DNA of 64,000 nucleotides from Streptomyces avermitilis MA-4680 = NBRC 14893 (GCF_000009765.2 NC_003155.5:8804001-8868000); one strand, 5' to 3'; positions 51,657 to 60,414 are shown, counted from the stretch's first letter. Notes: a model not told the origin generated them from the sequence alone. A program made the numbers and translations.

Positions 51657-52541
51657 ATGAGCGAGAGCGATCTGCTGGCGGGCCGGTTCGAGGAACACCG
51701 CAGGCACTTGAGGGCCGTGGCCTACCGGATGCTGGGCTCGCTCAGCGAGGCCGACGACGCGGTGCAGGAGACCTGGCTCAAGCTCAGCCACGCCGATGTG
51801 AGCGAGGTCAGGAACCTCGCCGGCTGGCTCACCACCGTCGTCAGCCGGGTCTGTCTCAACATGCTGCGCTCGCGTGCCTCGCGCCGCGAGGAGCCCATGG
51901 ACACCTTCGTGCCCGACCCCGTGGTCAGCTCCCTGGAGCGCATCGATCCCGAACAGGAGGTGCTCCTCGCGGACTCCGTCGGGCTGGCCCTGCTCGTGGT
52001 CCTGGAGACGCTGGAGCCCGCCGAGCGGCTCGCGTTCGTGCTGCACGACATGTTCGCGGTGCCCTTCGACGACATCGCGCCGATCGTGGACCGCAGTTCG
52101 GCCGCGACCCGTCAGCTCGCCAGCCGCGCCCGCCGCCGGGTCCAGGGCTCCGCCCCGGCGCCCGATCCCGACCTCGGCCGGCAGAAGCAGGTGCTCGACG
52201 CCTTCCTCGCGGCCTCGCGCGGCGGTGACTTCGAGGCGTTGCTGTCCGTCCTCGACCCGGACGTGGTCCTGCGCGCCGACGCGGGGGCCCTCGCCGGGGG
52301 TGTCGCGGTGTCCAAGCTCGTCCGGGGCGCGGCGGCGGTGGCCGAGCAGGCGCTCATGTTCCGGCAGCTGGCGCAGTTCTCGCGGCTGGTGCTGGTCAAC
52401 GGCGCGGTGGGCGTCGTCACCGTGCTCGACGGGCAGCCGATGGGCGTCATGGGCGTCACCGTCGCGGACGGCAGGATCGTCGACATCTGCATCCTGTCCG
52501 ACCCCGACCGACTGGCCCGCCTCGACCTCCCGGCCGGCTAG
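51657..52541 (+). CDS. SigJ-type ECF sigma factor with SnoaL-like C-terminus
   Basis: A 294-aa ECF sigma factor of the ECF41/SigJ type. Region 2 is RFEEHRRHLRAVAYRMLGSL followed by SEADDAVQETWLKLS. Region 4 is LEPAERLAFVLHDMFAVPFD with SSAATRQLASRARRR. The extra SnoaL-like C-terminal domain (residues about 180-294: QKQVLDAFLAASRGGDFEAL, DGRIVDICILSDPDRLAR) modulates activity in this group in place of a classical anti-sigma. ATG 51657 and ATG 51639 both have GGGGGA sites; the former is chosen. No partner carboxymuconolactone decarboxylase or oxidoreductase gene is adjacent, unlike many ECF41 loci. Confidence 0.88.
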   Translation: MSESDLLAGRFEEHRRHLRAVAYRMLGSLSEADDAVQETWLKLSHADVSEVRNLAGWLTTVVSRVCLNMLRSRASRREEPMDTFVPDPVVSSLERIDPEQEVLLADSVGLALLVVLETLEPAERLAFVLHDMFAVPFDDIAPIVDRSSAATRQLASRARRRVQGSAPAPDPDLGRQKQVLDAFLAASRGGDFEALLSVLDPDVVLRADAGALAGGVAVSKLVRGAAAVAEQALMFRQLAQFSRLVLVNGAVGVVTVLDGQPMGVMGVTVADGRIVDICILSDPDRLARLDLPAG

Positions 52542-52820
52542 GGCCTGGCCGGCCGATCACGGGGGAGGGAAGCAGCGGCGCCCCTGGGCGGTGCGGGTGC
52601 CGGTACCGGTGGGCGGGGCCATGGGGGGTCTCCCTGCTTGAGTGAAGCCGAGAGCTTGGGGGAGTGCGTGGCCCCCCGGGGGGTCTCCGCCGTAGTCGGC
52701 CGGATCGGCGGGATCGGCTTTCGCGCCGGGCGGTCGGGTGGTCGGGCGGTCGGTTGGGTCGGGATCGGGCTTCCCGACGGGCGGCGTGGGTGGGGCGGAG
52801 TCCGTCGTAGGGTGGCCGGT
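52542..52820. other. Intergenic interval with a Streptomyces-type interspersed sequence
   Basis: No gene is seen. Around 52622-52690 GGGGGGTCTCC occurs twice, bracketing CTGCTTGAGTGAAGCCGAGA, GCTTGGGGGAG and a CCCCCCGGGGGG palindrome. From memory this resembles a short intergenic element scattered in Streptomyces chromosomes, but I cannot verify that here. Confidence 0.4.
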
Positions 52821-53651
52821 ATGCGAGACACCCCGGTTGACCTCTCCGAACTGCGAGCCGACTGTGCGCAGTGCTTCGGCCTGTGCTGCGTCGCGCTGCC
52901 CTTCGCCGCCTCGGCGGACTTCGCGATCGACAAGGACGCCGGGAAGCCCTGCCGCAACCTCCAGGGCGACTTCCGCTGCGGCATCCACCTGGAACTGCGG
53001 CCCCGGGGCTTCTCGGGCTGCACGGTCTACGACTGCTTCGGCGCCGGGCAGAAGGTCTCGCAGATCACCTTCGGCGGCCAGGACTGGCGGTCGGGCACCC
53101 GGGAGCACGCCCGGCAGATGGTCGACGTGTTCCCCGTCGTACGGCAGCTCCAGGAACTGCTCTGGTACCTGGCCGAGGCGCTGACCCTGCCCGCGGCCCG
53201 CCCCGTCCACGCCGACGTTCGCCGCGCGCTGGAGGCGACCGAGCGGCTCACCCGCCAGACCCCGGAAGAACTGGAGCAGTTGGACGTCGGCGCGCATCGG
53301 CAGGAGGTCAATGTGCTGCTCCTGCGCACCAGTGAACTGGTCCGGGCGGGCGGTGGCCGCCGCAAGAAGGACCGTCGAGGCGCCGACCTCGTCGGCGCCC
53401 GTCTCAAGGGAGCCGATCTCCGGGCGGCCAGTCTGCGCGGCGCCTGCCTCATCGCCGCCGACCTCACCGGCGCGGACCTGCGCGGCGCGGATCTGATCGG
53501 TGCCGACCTGCGCGACACCGATCTCACGGACGCCGACCTCACCGGCGCGTTCTTCCTGACCCAGCCGCAGCTCAACGCGGCCAAGGGCAGTGCCGGCACC
53601 AAGATCCCGGCGTCACTCACCCGCCCCGGTCACTGGACAGCGGGGACCTGA
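52821..53651 (+). CDS. Cys-cluster plus pentapeptide-repeat protein
   Basis: A 276-aa two-part protein. The N-terminal 80 residues carry a dense Cys pattern, CAQCFGLCCVALPF, PCRNLQGDFRCGIH and GCTVYDC, reminiscent of YkgJ-type metal-chelating clusters. A helical middle follows (VVRQLQELLWYLAEALTL). Residues about 184-250 are pentapeptide repeats of the A(D/N)LxG type (GADLVGARLKGADLRAASLR and on), which fold as a right-handed beta-helix. ATG 52821 starts MRDTPVDLSELRADC. Function unknown. Its 3' end overlaps the convergent P450 gene by 39 bp. Confidence 0.8.
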   Translation: MRDTPVDLSELRADCAQCFGLCCVALPFAASADFAIDKDAGKPCRNLQGDFRCGIHLELRPRGFSGCTVYDCFGAGQKVSQITFGGQDWRSGTREHARQMVDVFPVVRQLQELLWYLAEALTLPAARPVHADVRRALEATERLTRQTPEELEQLDVGAHRQEVNVLLLRTSELVRAGGGRRKKDRRGADLVGARLKGADLRAASLRGACLIAADLTGADLRGADLIGADLRDTDLTDADLTGAFFLTQPQLNAAKGSAGTKIPASLTRPGHWTAGT

Positions 53652-55127
53652 GGACACCTCCGGGTTCGCGACCGGGACGTCCTCGACGGCGGGCACCCGC
53701 CGGTCCAGCCGCAGCCGCAGCCCCTCGGGCATCAGCGTCAGCCGCTCCGCCACCCGCAGCCGGTACCCGGGCTCGGCCCGCAGCTCGTACCGGCGCAGCA
53801 GCAGTCCCAGCACCAGCGTCGCCTCGTGCAGCGCGAACTGGCGCCCGATGCAGGCCCGTGCCCCCGTCCCGAACGGTTTGAAGGTGTGCGCGGCCCGGGA
53901 ACGCACCGCCTGCGCGTCGAACCGGTCGGGGTCGAACCGCTCCGCGTCCGCGCCCCACACCCCCGGATCCCGGTGCAGCATCGCCGTCAGGACCAGCGCC
54001 CACGCGCCTTCCCGCATCGGATGGACGCCGCCGAGGACCGTGTCCCGGCGGGCCTCCCGGGCGAAGGCGGGCGCGGTCGGCCACAGGCGCAGCGACTCGT
54101 CCAGAACCCGCCGCACGTAGCGCAGCTTGGCGACTTGGTCGTAGCCGGGCCGGGCCGTGCCGCCCCACACGCGGTCCACCTCGGCGCGGGCGCGCGCGGC
54201 GACGTCCGGGTGCCGGGAGAGGTAGTGCAGGGCGAAGGAGAGCGCGCCCGAGGTGGTCTCGTGGCCGGCGACCAGGAACGTGATGACCTGCCGCCGTATG
54301 TTCTCCGGGGCGAGCCGCTCCCCGGTCCCGGGACGCGCGGTGTCCAGCATCCGGTCGAGCAGGTCGCCTTCGCCGCTCGTGGTCCGGCGGGCGCGCACCA
54401 GGGCGTCGACCGTGCGGTTGAGGTACGCCAGATCGGCGGCGTTGCGGCGGGTGGCGGTGCGCAGCAGCAGCGGAGCCAGCGGCTCCGGAACGACGTTCCG
54501 CCGCTGGGCGTACGTCAGGGTGCCCACCATCGCGGTGACGAAGGGATGCGGCCGGGCGCGTTCGAACGAGCCGAAGTCGTGCCCGAACCCGGTGCGCGCG
54601 ATCGTCTCCAGCGTCAGCTTGGTCATGTCGCCCGGCACGTCCACGGCACGGCCTGCCGTCTGCTCCCGGTCCCAGTGGTCGATCAGCCGCTCGGTCACGG
54701 CCAGCATCATCGGGTGGTACCCCGCCATGGCCTCACGGCTGAAGCCCGGCGCCAGGACGTCGTGGCCGAGCTGCCAGTTCGGCTCGTGGTTGTACGCCGT
54801 GAACAGGCCGTCGCCGGCGACCGGCCGCAGATTGGCGACGCCCAGGCCCACGTGCTTGGCGAACCGCGACTCGTCCGCCAGTTCGGCCGCGAGGTCCGCA
54901 CCCCCCACGAAGACGATCTCCTTGCCGAAGGCCTTGCGCCGGAAGACCGGGCCGAGCCGGCGGCCGATGCGCAGCGAATCCTGCACGGGAGTACGGACGT
55001 TGACGCCCAGCACATCGCCGACGACTGGAAGCCGGTGGGGCGGATGCGGGATGCGGTGCAGCTCCGGCCAGCCCAGCTCCGCGCTGCGGAACCCCTTGGG
55101 AATCACGGTCCGCGTCGACTGCGCCAT
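53613..55127 (-). CDS. Cytochrome P450 (CYP102-like heme domain)
   Basis: A 504-aa soluble P450 resembling the heme domain of BM3-type fatty-acid hydroxylases. The N-terminus is IPHPPHRLPVVGDVLGVN, the I-helix FLVAGHETTSGALSFALHY, the K-helix ExxR is DESLRLWP, and the heme-Cys loop is FKPFGTGARACIGRQFA. There is no reductase domain, so electrons must come from separate partners. ATG 55127 has GGGAGATGG upstream. It is divergent from a TetR gene with a 14-bp inverted repeat between them, so probable repression by that TetR. Confidence 0.93.
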   Translation of the reverse strand: MAQSTRTVIPKGFRSAELGWPELHRIPHPPHRLPVVGDVLGVNVRTPVQDSLRIGRRLGPVFRRKAFGKEIVFVGGADLAAELADESRFAKHVGLGVANLRPVAGDGLFTAYNHEPNWQLGHDVLAPGFSREAMAGYHPMMLAVTERLIDHWDREQTAGRAVDVPGDMTKLTLETIARTGFGHDFGSFERARPHPFVTAMVGTLTYAQRRNVVPEPLAPLLLRTATRRNAADLAYLNRTVDALVRARRTTSGEGDLLDRMLDTARPGTGERLAPENIRRQVITFLVAGHETTSGALSFALHYLSRHPDVAARARAEVDRVWGGTARPGYDQVAKLRYVRRVLDESLRLWPTAPAFAREARRDTVLGGVHPMREGAWALVLTAMLHRDPGVWGADAERFDPDRFDAQAVRSRAAHTFKPFGTGARACIGRQFALHEATLVLGLLLRRYELRAEPGYRLRVAERLTLMPEGLRLRLDRRVPAVEDVPVANPEVSSGPRCPVTGAGE

Positions 55128-55174
55128 GACGCCATCTCCCTTGTGTCCACGGTGAATCGAGACTGTTGTACGTG

Positions 55175-55214
55175 GGTTCAATAGCGGGGTTCAGTGTCGT
55201 CCCGCTGTTGAACC
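55175..55214. promoter_or_regulatory. 14-bp inverted repeat, probable TetR operator
   Basis: GGTTCAATAGCGGG (55175-55188) and CCCGCTGTTGAACC (55201-55214) are reverse complements at 13 of 14 positions with a 12-bp spacer. It lies between the divergent P450 and TetR starts, 21 bp before the TetR ATG, where a bound dimer pair could repress both. TAAGGT at 55224-55229 may be the TetR -10, which would give a nearly leaderless transcript. Confidence 0.65.
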
Positions 55215-55235
55215 GACGTCAAGTAAGGTGCGGGC

Positions 55236-55844
55236 ATGGCCGCTAACCAGGGCGAGCGCACCCGTCGCAGGCTCAGCACCGAGGAGCGCAGGGAACAGCT
55301 GCTGTCCGTCGGGGCGCGGCTCTTCTCGGAGAGTCCGTACGACGAGGTGTGGATCGAACAGGTCGCCGAGATCGCCGGTGTCTCGCGCGGACTGCTCTAT
55401 CACTACTTCCCGACCAAACGGGACTTCTTCGCGGCGGTCGTCGAGCGTGAGAGCGGGCGGATGCTGCGGATGACCGCGGCCGTCCCCGGGATCCCCGTGC
55501 GCGAACAGCTGGGTGCGGGCCTGGACGTGTTCCTGGAGTACGTCGAGGCGCACGCCCACGGCTTTCGCGCGTTCCACCGTGCCGACGCCGCCGGGGACCA
55601 GGCCGTACGGACGGTCTATCGGCAGGCGCTGGCCGCGCAGGAGCGGCAGATCCTGGCGGCGCTCGCCGCGGATCCGGAGATCGGCCGGTCGCCCGAGGAG
55701 GAGCCCGAGCTGCGGATCGCCGTACGCGGGTGGCTGGCCTTCACCACGGCCGTCTGTCTGGAGTGGCTCCGCGGGGCCGAGCTGACCCGGGAGCAGGTGC
55801 GCGATCTGTGTGCACGGGCGCTGCTCGGTGTCATCGCGCTCTGA
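55236..55844 (+). CDS. TetR-family transcriptional regulator
   Basis: A 202-aa TetR regulator. The helix-turn-helix lies at about residues 32-62: EQVAEIAGVSRGLLYHYFPT with KRDFF. The C-terminal ligand domain is all-helical (LDVFLEYVEAHAHGFRAFH, LRIAVRGWLAFTTAVCLEWL). It is divergent from the P450 and probably controls it and itself. The ligand may be a fatty acid or similar P450 substrate, by inference only. Confidence 0.92.
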   Translation: MAANQGERTRRRLSTEERREQLLSVGARLFSESPYDEVWIEQVAEIAGVSRGLLYHYFPTKRDFFAAVVERESGRMLRMTAAVPGIPVREQLGAGLDVFLEYVEAHAHGFRAFHRADAAGDQAVRTVYRQALAAQERQILAALAADPEIGRSPEEEPELRIAVRGWLAFTTAVCLEWLRGAELTREQVRDLCARALLGVIAL

Positions 55845-55900
55845 CCGGAAGCGGCTGCGGTGGTGAAGCCTGGTTGGCGTACGCCCCGATCTTCGATAGG

Positions 55901-55919
55901 TTAGGCAAGCCTTACCTAA
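55901..55919 (+). promoter_or_regulatory. Iron box (DmdR/IdeR-type operator)
   Basis: TTAGGCAAGCCTTACCTAA matches the Streptomyces DmdR1 consensus TTAGGTTAGGCTCACCTAA at 15 of 19 positions. It lies immediately before the AAGGAGG ribosome binding site of the DUF2470 gene, so iron-dependent repression of that gene is expected. Confidence 0.8.
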
Positions 55920-55929
55920 GGAGGTTGGA

Positions 55930-56658
55930 ATGGGTGACCGTCACACGTGGACGGCCGCGCCTGCCGCGGCGGAACGCGCCCGCTCCGTGCTCGCTGCCGC
56001 ATGGTCCTGCGCGGTGACCGCGGAGGGCGGCCGGGAAGAGTTCGTCGGCACGCACACCGTGGCCGCGGACGGCGTGGTGCTGCTGCCCGTGCCCGAGGAC
56101 AGTGCGCTGCGGGTCGCCGCGATCTGCGCGCCACGCGGAGAGCCGTCCGCCGTGCTGGAGTTCGCCGATGTGGCCCCCGTCCCCGTACGGAACCGGATCC
56201 GTGCCCGGCTCTGGATGGCCGGCTGGTTCGCCCTGGAGGAGGGGCACTTGGCGTTCCGGCCGACGCGCGTGGTCCTGCGCGGCCGGCCCGCCGGGGCGGT
56301 CGTCGTCGACCTCGACGAGTTCGCCGCGGCCGAGCCCGACCCGCTGGCCGCGGCCGAGGCCGGGCTGCTGACCCACCTCGCCGACGCCCACCCGGACGCC
56401 GTCGAACGGCTCACCCGCCTCGTCGAACACGACAGCCTGCACGGCGCCGTACGCGTACAGCCGCTCGCCGTCGACCGGCACGGGCTCACCCTGCGCGTCG
56501 AGCGGGCGCGTGGCGACGTCGACGTACGACTGCCGTTCCACCGGCCTGCCGACGACGTGGGACAGCTCACCGAACGTATGCACGTCCTGCTCGCCCAGGC
56601 CGCCCAGGCCGCGCGCCCCCGTGCGCTACAGCGGCAGCGCGCAGACGGCGACGGGTGA
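55930..56658 (+). CDS. DUF2470 domain protein, iron-regulated
   Basis: A 242-aa protein with an N-terminal split-barrel-like half (ADGVVLLPVPEDSALRVAAI, RARLWMAGWFALEEGHLAFR) and a C-terminal DUF2470 helical/beta domain (AEAGLLTHLADAHPDAVERL, DRHGLTLRVERARGDVDVRL). The domain is shared with HugZ-type heme-utilisation proteins. The iron box directly upstream supports a role in iron or heme metabolism. AAGGAGG precedes the ATG by 5 bases. Its 3' end overlaps the convergent lactonase gene by 33 bp. Confidence 0.85.
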   Translation: MGDRHTWTAAPAAAERARSVLAAAWSCAVTAEGGREEFVGTHTVAADGVVLLPVPEDSALRVAAICAPRGEPSAVLEFADVAPVPVRNRIRARLWMAGWFALEEGHLAFRPTRVVLRGRPAGAVVVDLDEFAAAEPDPLAAAEAGLLTHLADAHPDAVERLTRLVEHDSLHGAVRVQPLAVDRHGLTLRVERARGDVDVRLPFHRPADDVGQLTERMHVLLAQAAQAARPRALQRQRADGDG

Positions 56659-57852
56659 CGCGAACGGCTCGCCCGCGAGGCGGAGTTCGCCGCTCTCGCG
56701 GTCGACGTGGAAGACGCTGACCGTGCTCGACCGCTGGTTCGCCGCGAACAGCAGCCCGCCGTCCGGCGAGAACGCGATGTGACGCGGGAAGTCGCCGCCC
56801 ACCGGAACGGTGTCCAGCAGCCTCAGTCGCGCGCCGTCCGCCTCGACCGCGTACCGCGTCAGGCTGTTGTGGCCCCGGTTGGCGAGATACGCGTACGACC
56901 CGTCCGAGGTCACCAGGATCTGCGCCGGGTAGCTGGTGCCTGCGCCCGTGCCGGTGGACTGCGGGTCGCCCGGGGTCAGACGGCCGGTGGCCGGGTCGTA
57001 GGCGCAGACGGCGACCGTGTTGTCGACCTCGTTGGCCAGGTAGGCGAAGCGGCCCCGGGGGTGGAAGGTGAGGTGGCGCGGGCCCGCCCCCGGCCGGGTG
57101 TGCGCCTGGGAGGCCTCGGTGAGCGTGCCCTTCGACAGGTCGAGGCGGTAGCTGTAGACGGTGTCGGTGCCCAGGTCGACGGCGAGCACGTGGCCGCCGT
57201 CGGGGCTGGTGAGGAACTGGTGGGCGTGCGGCCCCTCTTGGCCCGGCCCTGGCGGCGGACCGGAGTGCGTGACCAGGTCCATGCGCTCGCCGAGCGCTCC
57301 CGAGGAGCCGATGGGGTGCACGGCCACGCTGCCGGAGGAGTAGTTGGCGCTCAGCAGCCAGCGTCCGCCCGGGTGCACGGACAGATGGCAGGGGGCCGCT
57401 CCGCCGGTGCCGCGCGCGCCGAGAACCTTCTTGTCCGCCAGTCGTACGGCACTCACGCCGCCGTCCTGCCGCTCGTTGACGGCGTAGAGCGTACGGCCGT
57501 CGGGGTGGACCGCCAGATACGACGGGTCGCCGACCTGGGTGACGGTGCCGGTTCCGGTGATCTTGCCCGTCTTCGGGTCGTAGGTCGCCAGACCGATGCC
57601 CGCGCCGCCGCCGTCGACGGAGGTGTAGGTGCCGAGGTACAGCGGGCGGGGACCGGAAGGCTGTGACTCAGTGGTCTCGGGCGTGGGCGCCGGGGCGGGG
57701 CTTCCGGGTGGGGTCGTCCTGGGGCTGTCACCGGGGGCGACCGGCGCCGGGATCGTCGTCACCGCGGTGGCGGCCGTGACGGCTCCGAGGAAGCGGCGCC
57801 TGCTCCAGCCGCCGCTCCGCGGGCCCCGCGTCGGTTCCGCACCACTGCTCAT
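56626..57852 (-). CDS. Tat-exported lactonase-family beta-propeller protein
   Basis: A 408-aa 6-phosphogluconolactonase-like (Lactonase, PF10282 type) seven-bladed propeller preceded by a Tat signal (WSRRRFLGAVTAATAVTTIP) and a Pro/Thr-rich linker. Blade motifs include PLYLGTYTSVDGGGAGIGLA, DPSYLAVHPDGRTLYAVNE, PHAHQFLTSPDGGHVLAVDL and ARHL-like GPRHLTFHPRGRFAYLANEV. Export makes a role in the pentose phosphate pathway unlikely; an extracytoplasmic lactonase is more plausible. ATG 57852 is chosen because the frame upstream is antisense of other genes. Confidence 0.88.
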   Translation of the reverse strand: MSSGAEPTRGPRSGGWSRRRFLGAVTAATAVTTIPAPVAPGDSPRTTPPGSPAPAPTPETTESQPSGPRPLYLGTYTSVDGGGAGIGLATYDPKTGKITGTGTVTQVGDPSYLAVHPDGRTLYAVNERQDGGVSAVRLADKKVLGARGTGGAAPCHLSVHPGGRWLLSANYSSGSVAVHPIGSSGALGERMDLVTHSGPPPGPGQEGPHAHQFLTSPDGGHVLAVDLGTDTVYSYRLDLSKGTLTEASQAHTRPGAGPRHLTFHPRGRFAYLANEVDNTVAVCAYDPATGRLTPGDPQSTGTGAGTSYPAQILVTSDGSYAYLANRGHNSLTRYAVEADGARLRLLDTVPVGGDFPRHIAFSPDGGLLFAANQRSSTVSVFHVDRESGELRLAGEPFASPVAVCALPL

Positions 57853-57977
57853 GCCTGCACCTCGGGTGTCGATCGTCTCGGCTGCGACAGCCACCTTGAC
57901 GTGAAGCGACCACCGAGTGCAAGAAGGGCAACGGGAGTTGCGCAGGGTGCAACGCCCATCCGGGTGGTGTGCGGCGG

Positions 57978-59036
57978 CTACCAGTCGCCGTCCCCGACCG
58001 GCTTGCCCGGTGCGTCGCCCAGCGGCTTCACCTGGTGCGGTGAGGGCTCCTGCCAGGGCTCGTGGTCGTCGCCGAGCCAGTCGCCCACCGGCCGCACCTT
58101 GCCGAGCGTGTCCGTGGGGGCGAGGTCCGCGGCGTCCTGGTCGTAGTAGTCGAACCAGGGGAGTCCCGCGCGGGTGTAGGCCGCGCGGTCCACGGGGGAG
58201 GGCGGGGGCGCCTCGCCGGTGATGCGGCGCCACTCGGGAGGCGTCACGAGATGCACGAACACCCGACCGGCCGGCTTCTCGGCCCAGGCCCCGAGCGGCC
58301 GGTCGTCCCGGTAGACCTCCTGGCGCATCGAGCCGCCGACACCGAGACCCATCGCCGCGGCGCCGCGCGACCGGCGCGAGGGCGCACCGGCCGGTGCGGG
58401 CGCGGCGCCCGGTGCGGCGGGTGCCGCCATGGGCATCGCGGTGCCGTACCCCCCGGGCGCCGGGGGCATCTCCCGGCGTGCCTGAGCCTTTCGGCGCTCC
58501 GCGTCGCGCCACGCGGCCAGTTCCCCGTCGTTCAGCGGGAAGGACTGGAGCTGTACGCCGCCCCACACCTCCTCGCCGGTGACCTGGCCCTCGACGGTGG
58601 CGCCGAGGCCGAGGGGCACCGCCACGAACTGACGGACCGTGCCCTTCCCGGAGTTGATGCCGTCCAGCCACGGCTGGCGCGGCAGCACCACGTAGTTCTG
58701 CGGGTCGCGGGTCAGCCGGGAACTCCACGGCTTGCCCGACACGGCACACACCTTGCCCACGCCGACCTGGAGCGCGGCCGGCTCCGAGGTGCCCGCGAAA
58801 CTCAGCCACATGGCTTCCCGCAGATACACCGGCAGCATCACACCGCCGCGCGACCGCCATGCGGCGGGCACCGTGTCGGGGTAGTCCTCGACGCGGCGCA
58901 CCGGAAACTCGCCGAGCCCCGGAGGCAGCTCGTGCGTGCCCGTCTCGGGCAGCCGCAGGGTCCGGATGAACCGGACCTGTACTCCGCCCGGCAGTCGCAG
59001 TGTGTTTCCGTCGATCCGCACGGTGCCCTCGGTCAT
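57978..59036 (-). CDS. Conserved actinobacterial protein of unknown function
   Basis: A 352-aa product. The N-terminal 200 residues look globular and well conserved in style (VRIDGNTLRLPGGVQVRFIR, GVMLPVYLREAMWLSFAG, DPQNYVVLPRQPWLDGINSG, RQFVAVPLGLGATVEGQVTG). A low-complexity Ala/Pro/Gly linker follows (about 195-225), then GLGVGGSMRQEVYRDDRPLG and VFVHLVTPPEWRRITGEAPP. Similar proteins occur in Streptomyces and other actinobacteria, but I know of no assigned function. No signal peptide or membrane helix. It shares strand with the FUSC gene, 48 bp downstream of it. Confidence 0.75.
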   Translation of the reverse strand: MTEGTVRIDGNTLRLPGGVQVRFIRTLRLPETGTHELPPGLGEFPVRRVEDYPDTVPAAWRSRGGVMLPVYLREAMWLSFAGTSEPAALQVGVGKVCAVSGKPWSSRLTRDPQNYVVLPRQPWLDGINSGKGTVRQFVAVPLGLGATVEGQVTGEEVWGGVQLQSFPLNDGELAAWRDAERRKAQARREMPPAPGGYGTAMPMAAPAAPGAAPAPAGAPSRRSRGAAAMGLGVGGSMRQEVYRDDRPLGAWAEKPAGRVFVHLVTPPEWRRITGEAPPPSPVDRAAYTRAGLPWFDYYDQDAADLAPTDTLGKVRPVGDWLGDDHEPWQEPSPHQVKPLGDAPGKPVGDGDW

Positions 59037-59084
59037 GAACGCCCGCTCCCCTCGTCGTCGCCGTCGTGCTCGCTCGGTGATTCC

Positions 59085-60338
59085 TCAGGTAGAACGACCC
59101 GAAGAGGCCCGGTGGTTCCGGCGCGGCAGGCGCACGACCCCCATACGCTGCCGCAGGCGGGTGAGGCGTGATCTGCGCTCGCGCTGCTCGCGGGTGCTGC
59201 GGTCCAGTTCCTCGAACAGCCGCCGGGAGCGGTGTTCGATGTCGAGCTCGTCCAGGATGCGGTTGACCTCCGTGAGAATGGCGCCGCGCAACTGCCACTG
59301 GCTCGCATCCCGTTGGATCTCCTCGAGCAGCAGCTGGGCCAGCTTGTCCCGGGTCGCCGCCGCGGTCGTCAGCTCCGCGGCGAGCCGGGACTCCGCGTTC
59401 TCGGCGCTGCGACTGACATCGGTGGTGACCAGCACCGCGAAGCTGACGATGGCGTTCCCGATCTCGGAGAGGAGCTGTTCCAGCACCGCGCCGGTCTCCG
59501 GCTCCAGCCAACGCTGCAGATCGCGCGCCTTGGCGAAATCGGCGAGGGTGCGGGCGAGGACCCGCAGCACGACCGTGCAGATCTCCAGCGTGTCCAGGCC
59601 GGTGCGCAGCACGATCCGGTACAGCAGCCCTTCGCGGACCCGCGGATTGAGCTTCAGGCTGTCCTCGGCCTGTCGCAGCGCCGCGTCGACCTGCACGATG
59701 TCGTGGTCGAGGCGGCGCGCCTCGTACAGCCGGGCCGTCGCCTCCTCGATGGGCGCGCGGCCCGCCGCCTCCTCCCCGATGCGCAGCATCAACTGACGGA
59801 TCCGGCGCGCCAGGTCCTCGATGGACTCCGCGGCTTCGCTCACCCAGACCGGGGGAGCGAAGAGCACATTCGTGCCGAGCCCCACGACCGCGCCGATCAG
59901 CGTCTCCACCACCCGCGCCCAGGCGGTGTCCCCGACCCGGGTCACGCCCAGGACGAGCATCGCGCTGATCGCCACCTCGGGCACGAACTCGCTCACCCGG
60001 ACGAGATGTCCGACGGCCAGCGAGGCGAGGATGATCAGGCCCAGACTCCACCAGGTCAGTCCCACCAGCACGCTGAAGCCGATGGCGATGACGACACCCG
60101 TCACCACGGAGTTCACCCTGCGCCAACTGGTGGTGAGGGTGGCGTAGAGCGTGACCTGAACGACGAGGAGGGCCGTCAGCGGCGCGGTGAGCGGTGCGGG
60201 TTCCGGGCTCAGGTGAAGGGCGATGACGTACGCGACAGTCGCGGCCGCCGTCGAACGCACCGACTGGACGACCACGGGCTGGCGCCACTTCCCGACCTGC
60301 GCGGTGGCCGCCGCCCACGCATCACGTACATCTCGCAT
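59085..60338 (-). CDS. FUSC/ArAE-family membrane protein
   Basis: A 417-aa protein with four to six N-terminal membrane helices (AAATVAYVIALHLS, APLTALLVVQVTLYATLTTS, SVVTGVVIAIGFSVLVGLTW, LGLIILASLAVGHLV, VVETLIGAVVGLGTNVLFA) and a long cytoplasmic helical/coiled-coil C-terminus rich in Arg and Glu. This layout matches the FUSC/aromatic acid exporter group. Transport substrate unknown. The start ATG is followed by RDVRDAWAAATAQ; an AAAAGGCC element lies upstream. Confidence 0.85.
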   Translation of the reverse strand: MRDVRDAWAAATAQVGKWRQPVVVQSVRSTAAATVAYVIALHLSPEPAPLTAPLTALLVVQVTLYATLTTSWRRVNSVVTGVVIAIGFSVLVGLTWWSLGLIILASLAVGHLVRVSEFVPEVAISAMLVLGVTRVGDTAWARVVETLIGAVVGLGTNVLFAPPVWVSEAAESIEDLARRIRQLMLRIGEEAAGRAPIEEATARLYEARRLDHDIVQVDAALRQAEDSLKLNPRVREGLLYRIVLRTGLDTLEICTVVLRVLARTLADFAKARDLQRWLEPETGAVLEQLLSEIGNAIVSFAVLVTTDVSRSAENAESRLAAELTTAAATRDKLAQLLLEEIQRDASQWQLRGAILTEVNRILDELDIEHRSRRLFEELDRSTREQRERRSRLTRLRQRMGVVRLPRRNHRASSGRST

Positions 60339-60414
60339 CCTTGGCCTTTTCCCGTTTCACAGCTGCACCGAACGTATCTATTGAGGACCGAAACTGTCCG
60401 TAAGTGAGCCTAGG

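Noticed and set aside
52640..52690. Insertion-sequence end or attachment site
   Set aside because: Only a short palindrome-bearing intergenic sequence is present, with no transposase or integrase nearby.
56626..60318. A 1230-codon minus-strand open frame
   Set aside because: Only its last 408 codons (from ATG 57852) encode a real protein; the rest runs through other genes in the wrong frame.
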